A stretch of DNA of 64,000 nucleotides from Gaeumannomyces sp. JS-464 (GCA_002197995.1 NGZR01000001.1:558001-622000); one strand, 5' to 3'. Shown: positions 19,952 to 30,977, counted from the stretch's first letter. The notes: generated by a model not told the origin, from the sequence alone. Numbers and translations are program-made.

Positions 19952-21118
19952 CTAGCCACAGAATTTTCCCGCGCGCCTCCTTGGCACTGGGCCACCATTT
20001 CCACGACTTGTATGCTACAAATAAAACGGCCTGGCTGGAGATTCCGGATCGACGAGCCAACCCTTGCACATTGGCTGTCCTATGAGAGCTAAAAATTGTC
20101 GCGCGGCACACCAGCCCCTGGCTGCCCTTTCCCATATTGTCTGCCTAGATAGCACGATAGCACATCCCACCAATCTTAGCTACACTGTTCGAAGAACCCA
20201 TTGCCGTCACTACACCGCCTCCCGGCAACGGGCAAGTGAATTGCTGATAGTATGGGCCTTTCTCCCTTAGAATCAGCCCTGGGCGCAGTTCGCTCAAGCA
20301 CCCGCCTGGCATCGACACCAACAGACCGTTCAGTTAACTTCCTAGGCCGCTTGGCGTAGGGGTGTGCCAACAGAGTGACCCGGCAGGCATGCTTCAGGTG
20401 CGTGACCGGTCACTGAGAGTACTGGTGGCTACAAAGGGTGTCAAGGCAGCAGCGAGTGTGTCGAAGCAGCAGATACCCGAGCCACGAATTGGACTTGCGG
20501 CAGGTGGCTCCGAGGGTGGCGGGTGACGGCAGCGAGTAGCGGCGGCGCAAGGGAGCCGAGTAAAGCATACTCAGCGACCCGGGTGTGCCGAGGGCTGCTG
20601 CAGGCGCTGGGCTCGTGCCGTCCCACAGGTAGTGAGCGTTGGTGCCAGCTCGTCATCCATTTCCGCCCTTGCTGCATCGCCGTTAGCAGCTTGACGAGAC
20701 GGAAGGTGCTATAATGGCCGGCCCACATTCGACGAATCCTCGAAAACAGTCGCTACAAGGGACAAAGGGGCGGTACGCGTGAGGGGCCTGGCAAGGCAAT
20801 AGTCCCTGTACCGTCTCAGAGCTGATACAGCTCGCTGGAAAGAGCCACCGTGGGGCAGTAACTGCTGAGATGGCGATGGGAGGTGGCGGAGGAGGAAGGT
20901 GGCATCGTGTTTTTTGAAAGAACTGTAAAAAAGAAGGCACGAACAATGTCTGGCTCGTTGCACCAAAGCTACCAGCAAATCTCCAGACTTTCTTCGTGAA
21001 CTTTTCTTCTTCTTTCGATTCCAGCGCGAAGAATCACTATGGCCGTACTGCTAACTTCCGAATTGAACAGACACACACACACACACACACACACACGCAC
21101 GCACACGACTCGGACAAG
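19952..21118. other. Intergenic, no gene seen
   Basis: AATAAA near 20020 may end the F-box-like transcript. A (CA)n run of about 30 bases sits at 21070-21096. No supported coding frame. Confidence 0.5.
21070..21105. repeat. (CA)n microsatellite
   Basis: About 16 CA units just before the start of the small membrane protein gene. Confidence 0.85.
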
Positions 21119-21523
21119 ATGTTCGAGAGCTGGCCAGCCTTCGGCGGTTTCCTCGTGGCCATTTTGGCCTTGCTCCTTTCGTCGCCGTGGGGCTGGCGCG
21201 GCGTGGTGCCCGAGCCCCGGCCCTCCCAGCAGCCTCGCACCGCGCTCGCTTGGTGGCGGGTCTGGATCGCCACCACTGTTGATCTGATCATCCTGCTCCC
21301 GTTCCGCGTCCTCGCCGTCCTGCTCCATTGGAGCTTTTATGTCGACATTTTCCGCGTCGTTTTCGCCGGCTTCGACAACGATGACTGTTGGCTCTGGGTG
21401 TCGGTTGTCAAGCCAGCAGGCATGTGGCTCTGGCGCCGGCTGGTCGCCGGCGCCCCGACCTCGCCGGCTGGCCCGGATGACGACGAACCCCCGAGAAGCA
21501 GCTCGGGTTGTGGCTCCGACTAA
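21119..21523 (+). CDS. Small predicted membrane protein, 134 residues
   Basis: The ATG at 21119 follows a (CA)n tract. Residues about 7-25 (AFGGFLVAILALLLSSPW) are strongly hydrophobic and could be a signal anchor. Residues about 44-80 (WWRVWIATTVDLIILLPF and on) form one long or two short membrane segments. The C-terminus is acidic and Ser-rich. The frame continues open upstream without an ATG. Codon usage is GC-rich like its neighbours. No family was recognised, and it is included because hydrophobic segmentation and start context look real. An orphan or falsely predicted frame is possible. Confidence 0.42.
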   Translation: MFESWPAFGGFLVAILALLLSSPWGWRGVVPEPRPSQQPRTALAWWRVWIATTVDLIILLPFRVLAVLLHWSFYVDIFRVVFAGFDNDDCWLWVSVVKPAGMWLWRRLVAGAPTSPAGPDDDEPPRSSSGCGSD

Positions 21524-22331
21524 GGAGCGAGATGGAATGTCTTGGTGTTGGCAGGTATAACCTGCAATGAGGGCTTCGGCCACTTTTCTTTTCTCGTCTT
21601 TTTTGTTCGTGTTTGCCGTCGCCGTTTTTTTTTTCGTGCGCGTCGTCTGTTTTTGGCCTGGGTTTTTTTTTTTTTTTTTCGGACTTACATCATTTTTACC
21701 CGCCAATGTTAGGGGGGTTCCCATAAGGAGGGGAACGGATGGCGAAGCCGGATTCTGCACCTCCTCGTGGGGCCATCTGGAAACCTGGCTGCCGTTAAGG
21801 TGGCTAGGGCTAACGCAGAAACGCATCGACGCGGCATCTCACCTGTCACGGCCTCCATCCACTCGCCAGGTCCCCGCATCCGAGAGATGCTGCGACCCTC
21901 ACTAGTTGAACTGTCTACACCCAGGCTCCATCCTCCGCCAAACATAGCTCGATCAGACTCCAGCCATACTACGAACTCGAACGGGTCGACTGCCATACCC
22001 TGCTTGTGTGCCAGCGCGTTCCAGCCTCACAGATCGAGCTCGGAAGCACATCTCCATATCAGCTCCTCGAGGTACGTGTGCTGTTTCATGTTTGGTTTAT
22101 TCCTCCCCATATCCCCTGCGTCTCCTGTCGATGCTGGTGGGTTGGTGTTATCCTACACTGACACCGAAGCTGACCATGGCCAGAGCAGCTCAGGGGCTAT
22201 CCACGGTTCTTTGGGTCTGACGTGTGCGAAGGGAAAGTTCCACGTGATGTAATCACGTGCCTCCACATCAGGTCACGTCATAGGCGAGCGGCGGCAAGCG
22301 TCGGTGGCTGTCGATTGGGCACCACGATCTT
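21524..22331. other. Intergenic with palindromic E-box pair
   Basis: T-runs at about 21625-21680, and a CACGTG inverted repeat at 22241-22259. No gene is seen. Confidence 0.5.
22241..22259. promoter_or_regulatory. Inverted repeat with two CACGTG boxes
   Basis: CACGTGAT, a three-base spacer, ATCACGTG: a perfect inverted repeat of 8-base arms. CACGTG is the standard bHLH site. Another TCACGTCA-like site follows within 20 bases. It lies beyond the 3' end of the coiled-coil gene, so its target is unclear. Confidence 0.5.
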
Positions 22332-22830
22332 TCAGCCTTGCATCCGGTTGAATTTGACAGGCCGTGTGGCTCCAAATCTTCCATGGCCTGGTCTGTTAGC
22401 CGTTCTCCAAGACTTGAACCTCAGAGAAAAGGCTGCTTGGATGTCGGCATGATGCGCAATTTCTGCCGCTATTATCTCATGTAGCCGGCTGCGCAGAGCT
22501 GCAATCTGTGCCTCCAAGGCTCGAATCCTGTAGATGATGCGCTCGCTTCTCTGTCGCTTCTGTCCTGCGGGAGTCAGGGCGGTCGCCGCGTCCCTCTCGG
22601 GTCCTGGACGTCGGTGGCATTGGTCCTCTGGAAGAGATTTGGGCAACCGGCGTGATCTACGCTTTAGAGTGCTGTATGTTGTATGTGAGGAATCCGCCAA
22701 GGTTGGCGGCTGGAGCTGATAATTAGCGAGTTGGGCATGCCTTTACAGAATCTTGGCCGTTCCATGTCCAGGACCAGCGTGAACTCACTCCATGAACACC
22801 ACTGTCGTCGAACCATCTTGTGTCAGTCAC
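22332..22830 (-). CDS. Small basic coiled-coil protein
   Basis: The main exon (22332-22715) encodes a basic Ser/Arg-rich region (KRRSRRLPKS), then GQKRQRSERIIYRIRALEAQ followed by IAALRSRLHEIIAAEIAHHA, a basic stretch leading into heptad-spaced Ile/Leu, reminiscent of a bZIP but without its Asn/Arg signature. The frame has no ATG. A 73-base GTGAGT..CAG intron (22716-22788) connects it in phase to an exon reading VTDTRWFDDSGVHG, whose own acceptor is at 22831, so at least one more 5' exon is expected. A transcription factor role is only a possibility. Confidence 0.42.
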
Positions 22831-23125
22831 CTACAACAAGGCCGCATTATTCAGTGATGTAGCCTCACTGTGAAACTACAAGGAACGACAAGGCAGATTG
22901 GCAGTAACCTGGAAGTGATCGTATTGCAGGTGGTCGCCGCTATTATCAGACTCCATTTATCCGTTCCATCCAAACACAGGCCAAAGGCGCTGACCTGGAG
23001 CAGGGAGTAACCCTAGGGCCACATCACAATATAAAGCAGGCCTGCCCCGGCCATCGTCTTCCTTTTGGCCACTCCATGCCGCAGTTAGCCCCTGCTGTGC
23101 TCCCGCCACCGAGGCTTCCTAAACC

Positions 23126-24449
23126 TCAGTCTGACCGGTAATAATTCACGCAGCCAGGCGAGCTGCACCATGTGATGTTCCGGAAGGCCGAGTCTTCGGT
23201 GATGCCGCCGTACGAGTCCGGGTCGAGGGCGGCGCACCACTCGTACATCCAGGAGTCGAAATTCCGAGAAATAACAAACGTCGCCCCCAGTAGACGGTAA
23301 TGCATGAAACAGAGCGGTTTGAGCTTTTCCGGCACCGCGAAAGTTGAACATGCCGCATCAAAGCTTTTTCTGACCTGCATGTTAAAGCGTGAGCTACGTG
23401 GTTCTGGGCAAGAGTCGCCATACACCTCGGGGTCGTCTGGGGTGGCCTGCTGCTCTGCCACGCAGGGATATCTTGGAAACGCAGAAGCTCCGAGCCTTCG
23501 TACTGGATGCATCCGCAGTTCCGGGGGTCGATACAACGCAGCTCGGCGAAGTCGCCGGGTGTCCGGGGAGGTACAATGTGCCTGCCCACATCCTGGCGTA
23601 TTTTAGCCAGCCGATCTCGAAGATACCGTGCCGTCGGTTTGCGCTCCGGTGCTGGTATGTTCGTGTACCAGTACCACACACCAGGTTTCTCCAGCCTTTG
23701 GCATATTGTTCTACCAACAGGGGCTTGGTGCCGCAACACGTGGTATTATGGCTCGGGTGATTGCACCACGCTAGGGTTTTGTTGGTAACGGGTTTGCCCG
23801 ATCCCGGTTCCGGCGGCGCTAGCCGTCCCGGTGTGGAGTCAAAGTCCTCAAGGCGAACTGCCTTGTGATCGCAAAGCCGAAGTTTACCCAGATGCGCGAT
23901 GCAACATCTCGTTTTGGCGGTGTCGGGGTCCGCGTTGCGCTGCGCAGGGGAGAAAAGCCAGGCCTGGTGCTCCTGCCCGCACCGGCTGCAGTACAGATAA
24001 TTATCGAATGCGGCGGCGCACCTCTTTTCGAAATCAGGTTGGGCGGTCGCTAAGACGCAGTCGCTGCAGAGATTTGGCAGTTTTTTGTAAATGCTCGCAT
24101 GAGACTCATCATCTGCTGGTGCTTGCCGCACTGGCTTCTTCAGCTGCCCTCCAAAGTTAAAGAAGAGACCCGAGGTGTGGCGCAGACGCGAGTGGGTTTC
24201 AGTGTCCAAAAACTCGATGATATGGCCGAGGATGGGTGGTGGCAGACGGTATATGGGACTCCGTGCTTTGTTGTGGAGGAGGGCTGCCACGAGGGGGTCG
24301 ATCCTGGTGGTTATCGTGGGAGTGCCCGGTGCGGTCCCAGAACCTGTAGTATCGCTGGTGTTTCCCTGAGGCTGGTATGTCTTTATTGCCTCTTCATATG
24401 TCGGTGGGGGTTCGCGCCGCTGGGGCGGCTTGCTGTGTTCGTTGCCCAT
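23126..24449 (-). CDS. F-box-like protein with N-myristoylation and PPxY motifs (frameshifted)
   Basis: The chosen ATG (24449) gives MGNEHSKPP, a good N-myristoylation signal (Gly2, Ser6, Lys7). A PPTY motif (residues 15-18) of the kind bound by WW domains of Rsp5/Nedd4 ligases follows. Residues about 68-98 (YRLPPPILGHIIEFLDTETH) are F-box-like. Paired cysteines follow (CSDC, YCSRCGQ, RCCIAHLGKLRLC). Two -1 frame steps, near 23650 and 23470, connect to VPPRTPGDFAELRCIDPRNC with GCIQYEGSELL, and then WMYEWCAALDPDSYGG and NITWCSSPGCVNYYR at the end. These blocks recur in fungal F-box-annotated proteins of about 400 residues. A membrane-attached SCF adaptor is the inference. Confidence 0.66.
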
Positions 24450-24551
24450 TATCTCGAGGTGGAGGCAGTGAAGCTGCAAGCGTGGTAGACTGGGGCAGGA
24501 TTCAGGGTTAGCCAGGGGTGCGGTTCGAGTAGCAAAGGCCGAGACAGCCAA

Positions 24552-24557
24552 TTTATA
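24552..24557 (-). promoter_or_regulatory. TATA box of the myristoylated F-box-like gene
   Basis: TATAAA on the minus strand about 105 bases upstream of the ATG at 24449, supporting that start over the longer frame. Confidence 0.45.
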
Positions 24558-25435
24558 GGGTGTTCAACCATTATGCTTTCTCCGAAAGGCACAAAACTGG
24601 GCAGCATGGTGGCTGGGTATTCCAACCCCAAATCGGTGCCAGGCAGAGCTTGATGAATGGAAGCTCGAGTGGCGTCAGAGGCATTTGCAACAGAGTTCTA
24701 GCACCCAGGGCTGTCGGCTTCGGAGATAACGAAGCGCTTGCATCTTGCCTGTGCTTTTGGCGCGGCTTCGCATAGCTGCCGATCAGCGCGGCCTTTATTG
24801 AGATAACATCCTTTTGTTCAGGACAGCTCGACGAGCCGGATCTTGCGCTGATCGCTACTCACAGGACTTTGCGACGAAGATCGACGCGGCCATTCTGCCA
24901 AGCCCGCACCGGCTTGCCAGTTCACTTAGCAGCTTGGATTCCAGCGACTGTCCATGTGATGCTCGGCTCGCGCGTCCTCGATCAATCACGACGGCACGAG
25001 CAGTGCTGGCAGATTACCGCTTCATGTCTAGGAAACATCACAGCTCCCCGGCGTCACTGGGAGAGTAGGCCGGTGTGACTTGCATCCTCGGTCAGTCAGA
25101 GATTTCGTGCTCCAGCCAAGTCGTGTCTCTAGGCTTGGACCATCCCCGAGCGTTCAAAACTCTGCAGTTCGATAGCCAGAAGTGTGGCGCAACGAGGTAT
25201 GACGAACAGCTCGCAGGGCGGGGTGCCGTGATGGCATCTGGTAGATGCAGTTGAATTTCCAGTTGAACCGCCGGCGGTGGAGGGCTGTCCCAGGCGGGCA
25301 AGTGGCGGACCGCTCGCGGCGAGGTGCTTCTCGTCGAGGGCTGAGGCGAGTCAACGCCCGCATGGTGTCTTCCCTACCTGTTCCGCGTTCCCTCGAAAGA
25401 CCGACCCGGCACCCATCGCCACCGTCGTCTCCGTC
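24558..25435. other. Intergenic, no gene seen
   Basis: No open frame with domain, splice or signal features was found on either strand. Confidence 0.45.
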
Positions 25436-28267
25436 CTAGGCCGCCTCGTCCTTAACAGGGACCGGGTTCTCGAAGCGTCCGCGCTTGTCCTTCTCGAACG
25501 CTGTGAGCGACGCCCAAAACTTGGGCAGCGTCTCGTGGCTGGTGTGCGAGGTCCTCCGGTCGGGCAGCGTGGCCGCCCGGGCGAGCGGGTCGAACAGCTG
25601 TGATGGCTTGAACTCGGCGCCGGCCTGGGTGTCGAGGTAGCCCGTGGCCATCCTGGAGACGGGCAGGTCGTGGAAGAATAGGTTCATGATGACTGAAGCT
25701 TGAATTATGTCCTATACGATGTAGCGGTGTGGCCAGGGGTTCCAGCCGTCGGGCTGGTATTCGTCGTAGTATGGCTGCGGGCTAATCCGGTCCAAATCTC
25801 AAGGCAGAGCCAGGCCCAGTCGGTCAGGGGCCCCTCGGGCTCCTGGCCCTGGATCCCGAGAATCAGAGGCATCACTTGAGCGTGCTTCTCCCGGCCCCTG
25901 GCTCGACACTGCCGAGGTGGAACAAATGCTTGAATATGTAGCTGCGGTCGCGCTCTATCGCCTCGAGCCTGCCCTCGTCCCTATGCTGACGTGAGAAGGG
26001 GTCCGCGTCAGTCAGCTCAGACAACAAGGCAAGCCTGTCGGGCATCTGCTTCTGTGCCGGCGTCAGGTTCTCGTCGACCGCTATCTCGTCCGCCGCGTCT
26101 TCCCAGATTGGCGGGCGGTCCCACATAAGGGCATCGTCATCGCCTTCGAGCTCTTCTTACAGTACGTATTCGTGTTTATGATCGCCGCCTCCCTCGTCAA
26201 CGTCCTCACCGTCGAGCCCACCCTCATCGTCGTACCTTCTTGAATGACGTCATCGTGTCTGGGTACTGATTGTCCACGGGATAATAGAACCCCGCCCTCG
26301 GCCGCATCGGCATCGTTATAAGGCGGTAAATCCCAAAAGTCTTCTTGTCTGCGCCGTGGTCCGTGTAATTCGTGCCCTGGTGTTGGAAGAGGGCGAAGCG
26401 CGATTCCCGGATCCTGTACGCATGGCGCAGATAGTTTAACGTCAGGTTCATGTGCTCGTGATGGTGGCACCCAGACTTGTATCCCAGATGAAGATGTGGT
26501 AGTAACTACCGAAGCTGGGGCGGTATTCATGGCATCAAGGACTTGCGCCTCCTTCCACACACTCTTGGACGCACGCCTGACGTCTGCCTTGACGCGTGTG
26601 AGCCAGCACTCCTTCTTGGGCGGGGCCGTGATGACGTGGGCGGTCTGGGCGGTCTGGGCGTCGCGGACGAGACCCAACAGCTCGCGCGGGTGCATAATCA
26701 GGTGCTGGATGAAGCGGCGCACGACGGGGTAGTTTCGCTGCATGATGGCGTACAGGAGGTTGCGAGACTCAACTATCTGGTGCTGGCGCCGCGCTTGGCC
26801 TCCCGCTCCTGTCTGGATATGGCGCGAGGCTGGGAAATAGTGCTAGCATGTAAGCAGGTTTAACCCCTCGAACTCATCGAAGTTGCGGCAGAGCCCTACC
26901 GCCTCGTCGAACAAGTAGTCGCGCGCCATAATGGAGACCTGCAGCCAGCCAGGCCAGGGCAGCGCGTTCTCACTGGCGTAGTTTCAGTGGACTGCCCGCA
27001 TACGCGAACCTCCCATCCGCTGCTGCATCGGCTCCTCCTTGTCGACCTCCCCTTCTCGCCCTCTCTTTGGAGCCCCTCTTTGCTGCCTCCCCATTGGCGC
27101 CCAGGATGTTTCTCATGTCGGGCGGAAGGGACTGTCCTATGAGCGAGAAGCCGCCGTTGTCAAGGCCGCGGAACCGCTGCTGACAGCTAATCCTTCCCGC
27201 CGTTGTCGTCTTCTTCTCGACCAGCTCGTCGTCCCGCACACCCAGTCTGCCTTCTTCATCGGCGTCTCCTCCTGCGAAGTCGGTGCATGTGTCTGACAGG
27301 GCCTTCAGGTTCGACTTCTCCGCCTGGAGACAGAGCCCCTAGGGCTCAGACGAATCGATGGGTGCGGGGTCCGCCAGGAACTCCTCGACGCTGCTGGAAC
27401 GCAGGGCGATGAGGAGGGGTGTGGCGTGTAGTAGCTGGCGGCAGAACAGCAGTATTTATCTCTGTGATGTCTCGCAGCATATCACCAATCTCGTCCTCGG
27501 GCATGGGCGGAGTCTTGTCGGCTGTGGGGCTCTGAGTGGTGCCGATCATCATCAGGCTATAGAATGCTGAGATCCTTGGTTACGCCGCTCTTCGGGTGTC
27601 GCCTGATGTCCTCCTTGGTTTCAAGGTTGCCTTGTCTAGGTCGTTTTCTTTCGCTGCGACAGCCGTGCTGAGCGGTGGCCGGGCAGCAACGGCAAGAAGA
27701 AAGGCAGCGAAAGAATGTAGCCGAGGAACAAGCCCAGCCAGAGCCGGCCCTGCCCCTCGTCCGAGATGGGGTGTCGGCCGCCTCCGCCTCTCTGTCTCCT
27801 TCCCTTTTCACCTCGAGCTTCACCACGCCTTTGGTCACCTCGGCGTCGGTCGGGGGTTGGCGCCAGCTTTGCGGCCGGCATCATCAGAGCTGGCCACGGG
27901 GACTCGAGCCAGAGAAAGTAGCGCAGCAGGTTGAGGAATTTGTCCCTCCTGCACGACATCCTCGATAGGATCACAGTCTCCGTCATCGTCTGGCCCGTCG
28001 GCCGCGTACTCCTCTTGCTGTCGAGACGTTCTTTCCATGCCTCGTCGAGGAAGGTAGAAGTGTCATTGTGTAGGCAACGGGCGGAAATGACCCTGTCGAC
28101 AGTGGCCTCGTCGTCCACATCTTCAAATTTGTTGGCGGCCAGCGCGCGGGGCAGGTCTTGATGGATGCGGGAAGGTCGGCCTCGAGCTTGTCAAGGCGGG
28201 CGTTGCGGCGCTTGTAGCCCAGGTTAAGGGCCATGCACTGCCTGGGGTGGAACAGACAAAAAAGCAC
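25436..28267 (-). pseudogene. Fragmented coding sequence of unknown function
   Basis: Protein-like segments follow one another on the minus strand in different frames. In order: NVLFCLFHPRQCMALNLGY, DNDTSTFLDEAWKER-type, GDCDPIEDVVQEGQIPQ, ITEINTAVLPPAT, NPALPWPGWLQVS-type, YLFDEAVGLCRNFDEFEGLN, ESRNLLYAIMQRNYPVVRRF, APPKKECWLTRVKADVRRA, HAYRIRESRFALFQHQGTNY, GIYRLITMPMRPRAGFYYPV, LTPAQKQMPDRLALLSELTD, GYLDTQAGAEFKPSQLFDP and LPKFWASLTAFEKDKRGRF. They look like one large multi-exon protein with many frame breaks. I cannot name the family. It may be a real gene hit by deletion errors or a decayed one. The final stop is at 25436-25438. Confidence 0.4.
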
Positions 28268-28441
28268 GTTGGCGTTTGTGACTTCCTCGGTTCACGTCAC
28301 CGAGGCTGACAGGTTCGGGGCCTAATGATGCCAGGTATAGTGTTAGTGCCGAGTAGTGCAGGGAAGATGCAGACGAAGGGGGACATGGGCTTACGAGTGT
28401 TTGTGGGGCGCCACAACTAATGATACGCCCGCGTTGGACTG

Positions 28442-28753
28442 GGCCATGTGCAATCTGCTCGAGCCGCGGATGCGGGTGATCTGCGACCGGCCGCTGCGCG
28501 GCGACGGCACGGGGCTGATGGACCAGTTCCGGGGTCCGTGGGCGGGCATGGCGGGCGTGGCGGCCAACATGGCGCGGCGGTTCGGCGGACAGCCCAAGGA
28601 GGCGGGGCTGAGGGGCCGGAAAAGGTCGAGTTTCTCGTCGAGGACAGGGGCGACGTGATCCTGGTCATGGGCAAGGACCAGGAGGAGTCTTGCTTTGCTT
28701 CTGCCGACAGTGTATTTGCGATGGGAGCTTTAGTCCAAGGCTGGAGGCGATAG
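28442..28753 (+). CDS. Small unknown protein or fragment (one frame step)
   Basis: From the ATG at 28442 the frame reads MCNLLEPRMRVICDRPLRG and GPWAGMAGVAANMARRFGG. One -1 step near 28620 continues as PEKVEFLVEDRGDVILVMGK and ends SVFAMGALVQGW. The frame also runs upstream without an ATG, so an earlier exon is possible. The composition looks coding, but I recognise no family. Confidence 0.3.
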   Translation, partial: GHVQSARAADAGDLRPAAARRRHGADGPVPGSVGGHGGRGGQHGAAVRRTAQGGGAEGPEKVEFLVEDRGDVILVMGKDQEESCFASADSVFAMGALVQGWRR

Positions 28754-29502
28754 TGTGGATTGGGCTCATGCTGGGGTAGCAAGCCGTAGCTTCGCTTTGA
28801 AAATAAAATTTTGTTATTCAAGCACGCCGCAAGTGTTTACTGGTTTTAGCAGCAACTCGATGGTATACCCTTGCTTCCCGCTTGGCAGGGACGTATTGGC
28901 TCCAGTGTCGTCTGCCGCCAGCCGCGGGCTGTCGCAGCGTTGCATCGACGTCCAACCACCCAACCACAGCGCCATCGCCCAGCACTGCAGCCGGCCAGCG
29001 GCAGGGTCCACATGGCGTGCATCGTTGATCTCTGCGGAGATCGGGTGCCTACGGTCGGGGCTCTCGTATTGGGCAGCGCACCTTTGGTGGCCCCTGAAGA
29101 TCTCGTGTTTGCCACGAGTGCCTGGCGGTGACGACCCAACAAGAAATCGTCGTTTCCTGCCATGCCTGCCTGGGTTGGACAAGACAGGGTGCCACGGCAG
29201 GTGCGATGAGACGCGTCCTAAAGGAGACGAGGAGGTGCTGATCGTGGATCCTGCCCACCAGGCGATGGATAAAGTAGGTGCTTACCACCTAGTCGCATGT
29301 CCCTCGCTCTCTGGTTTTATTGCCCTCGCTCTCTCTCGCGTTTTTTTTTTTTTTTTTTTTTTTTCGCCCGCCGTCATTCGTGGCTTTTTTTTTATCCTCC
29401 CTGGTTCTCTCCCTGAACCACAGTCGCTCGTTTGAATCGCCTACGATTTCCATAACTTTCACGACATTCGACATTCTCGGCTCATCACTGCACATCCTCA
29501 AA
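28754..29502. other. Intergenic, promoter side of the peptidase G1 gene
   Basis: Ends with a 24-base T run (29341-29364) and a pyrimidine-rich leader before the ATG at 29503, a usual fungal promoter feature. Confidence 0.5.
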
Positions 29503-30402
29503 ATGAAGTTCACCGTCATTGTCACCGCCGCCCTGGGCGCTACCGGGGCGAGCGCCAACATGCTCAAGAGCTACTCGCAGCACCGGCCCGAGAAGCACCA
29601 GGTGGCGCGGACGCTGAGACCTCAGCAAGCCAACAGTAGTCCGGCACTCAAGAGCGCCAAGTTCTCTGCCGCCGCCACATCCAACAGCGAAGAGCAGCAG
29701 CAACAACAGCAGCAGTCGGTCATCGGTGGCGCCACGGTCTCGGCGCGCAACATCGTGTCGGCGACGGGCACGTTCCGGGTCCCCGAGGCGCGGCAGCCGA
29801 CGCGGGGCCCGACGGGCAACAACCCCATCACGTACGGCGCCTCCTTCTGGGTCGGCATCGACGGCGCGCGCGCCTGCACCTCGGGCTCGCTGCGTGCCGG
29901 CGTCGACATCTTCTGGGACCCCGAGGGCACGTCGTACAACGCATGGTACCAGCTCGCCCCCGGCCGGTCCGTCGACTTTGCGGCGCCCCTCGACGCCGAG
30001 CCGGGCGACGTGGTGCGCGTGACGGCCAAGGCGCCAACGGCCGGCGGCACCAACGGCACTAGCAGCGTCAGCGTGACGTTTGAGAACCTGTCAACGGGCC
30101 TGCAGGCGACGCAGACGTTTGACGCCGCGGGCAAGCTGTGCCGCAGCGAGGCGTCGTGGCTGGTGGAGGACTTTGTGCTGGAGCAGTCGACGGGGCTGCC
30201 GGTGCCGCTCGTCGACTTTGACAACGCCACCTTCTCCGGCATGGCCGTGACGGCGTGCGAGCCGGGTGGCGCGCCGTCGCGCGTTAACATCGACACGGCC
30301 GTCCTCGTCGACATCAACCAGGACCAGCAGGGAGGCCGGCTGACGGACTGCTCGCGGACGGGCGCCGAGCTGGTGTGCAAGAGGACGTACGGGACCGCCT
30401 AG
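29503..30402 (+). CDS. Peptidase G1 (eqolisin) homologue, secreted, catalytic Gln replaced
   Basis: A 299-residue intronless protein. Residues 1-18 are a signal peptide (MKFTVIVTAALGATGASA), followed by a basic propeptide with a Gln run (65-71). The mature beta-sandwich matches glutamic peptidase family G1: FWVGIDG at 115-121, AWYQLAPG at 147-154, ENLSTG at 194-199, LCRSEASWLVEDF at 212-224. By my alignment to scytalidoglutamic peptidase the catalytic Glu136 corresponds to Glu222 here. The catalytic Gln53 position (in that enzyme within LQTG) is Arg131 (SLRAG, codon 29893-29895). The family hydrolyses proteins at acid pH outside the cell. Without Gln the enzyme may be inactive or altered. Four or five Cys can pair. 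An upstream in-frame extension is poly-Phe from the T run and was rejected. Confidence 0.85.
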   Translation: MKFTVIVTAALGATGASANMLKSYSQHRPEKHQVARTLRPQQANSSPALKSAKFSAAATSNSEEQQQQQQQSVIGGATVSARNIVSATGTFRVPEARQPTRGPTGNNPITYGASFWVGIDGARACTSGSLRAGVDIFWDPEGTSYNAWYQLAPGRSVDFAAPLDAEPGDVVRVTAKAPTAGGTNGTSSVSVTFENLSTGLQATQTFDAAGKLCRSEASWLVEDFVLEQSTGLPVPLVDFDNATFSGMAVTACEPGGAPSRVNIDTAVLVDINQDQQGGRLTDCSRTGAELVCKRTYGTA

Positions 30403-30977
30403 TGGAATGCCATACTCTTGCTGAGGGCTGCACATTGTCACCGACGCTCCGGCCCCGGCATCGGAGGAAGAGATGAAGGGTGCGCCGGGAATTAATAATG
30501 CAGGGTGGAACGCATCTTGGCGCCACCGCGGCCCGGAGGGTGTTTGCTAGTAGATTCCCAGGCAGATAATAGTCGAGATAGTGTTTGGCTCCCCTGTCTA
30601 CTCTCCGCATGCGCGTATTGCGTATTACCCAATAGATACTCCTTCAAACCCCCAAGCCAATGGCCAACGACATATTAGCTTTCTCGCATCTACTGATTCC
30701 AAAGAGTCAGTCATACAAACGGGAGTCGGCGAAACCCAATCGAGCAAGTCCACACGCGGCGTGCTGCGTCGTCGAGCAGATCCGGGGCAAACAACGGTTC
30801 GTCTTCCGCGGACATGCGCAGATCTAGACTCGTACGAGTCACCTGGGGCTGGCGATGGAATACAGCCAACCGGCGAAAGGCTATAATAAGCCCTCTCGTT
30901 ACGCTGCGTGACCTTCCTGGCGTAGGGAGAGATCAAACGCCAACACCTTTTACAGTCTAATCGCCAGTCCCAAAACC
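30403..30977. other. Intergenic, no gene seen
   Basis: Gap between two plus-strand genes. GCTATAATAAG at about 30880 may be a weak TATA element for the next gene. Confidence 0.45.

Noticed and set aside
28417..28821. 134-codon minus-strand frame opposite the small unknown gene
   Set aside because: Pro/Arg/Cys-rich translation typical of antisense GC-rich DNA. The plus-strand reading has better hydrophobic and charge patterning.
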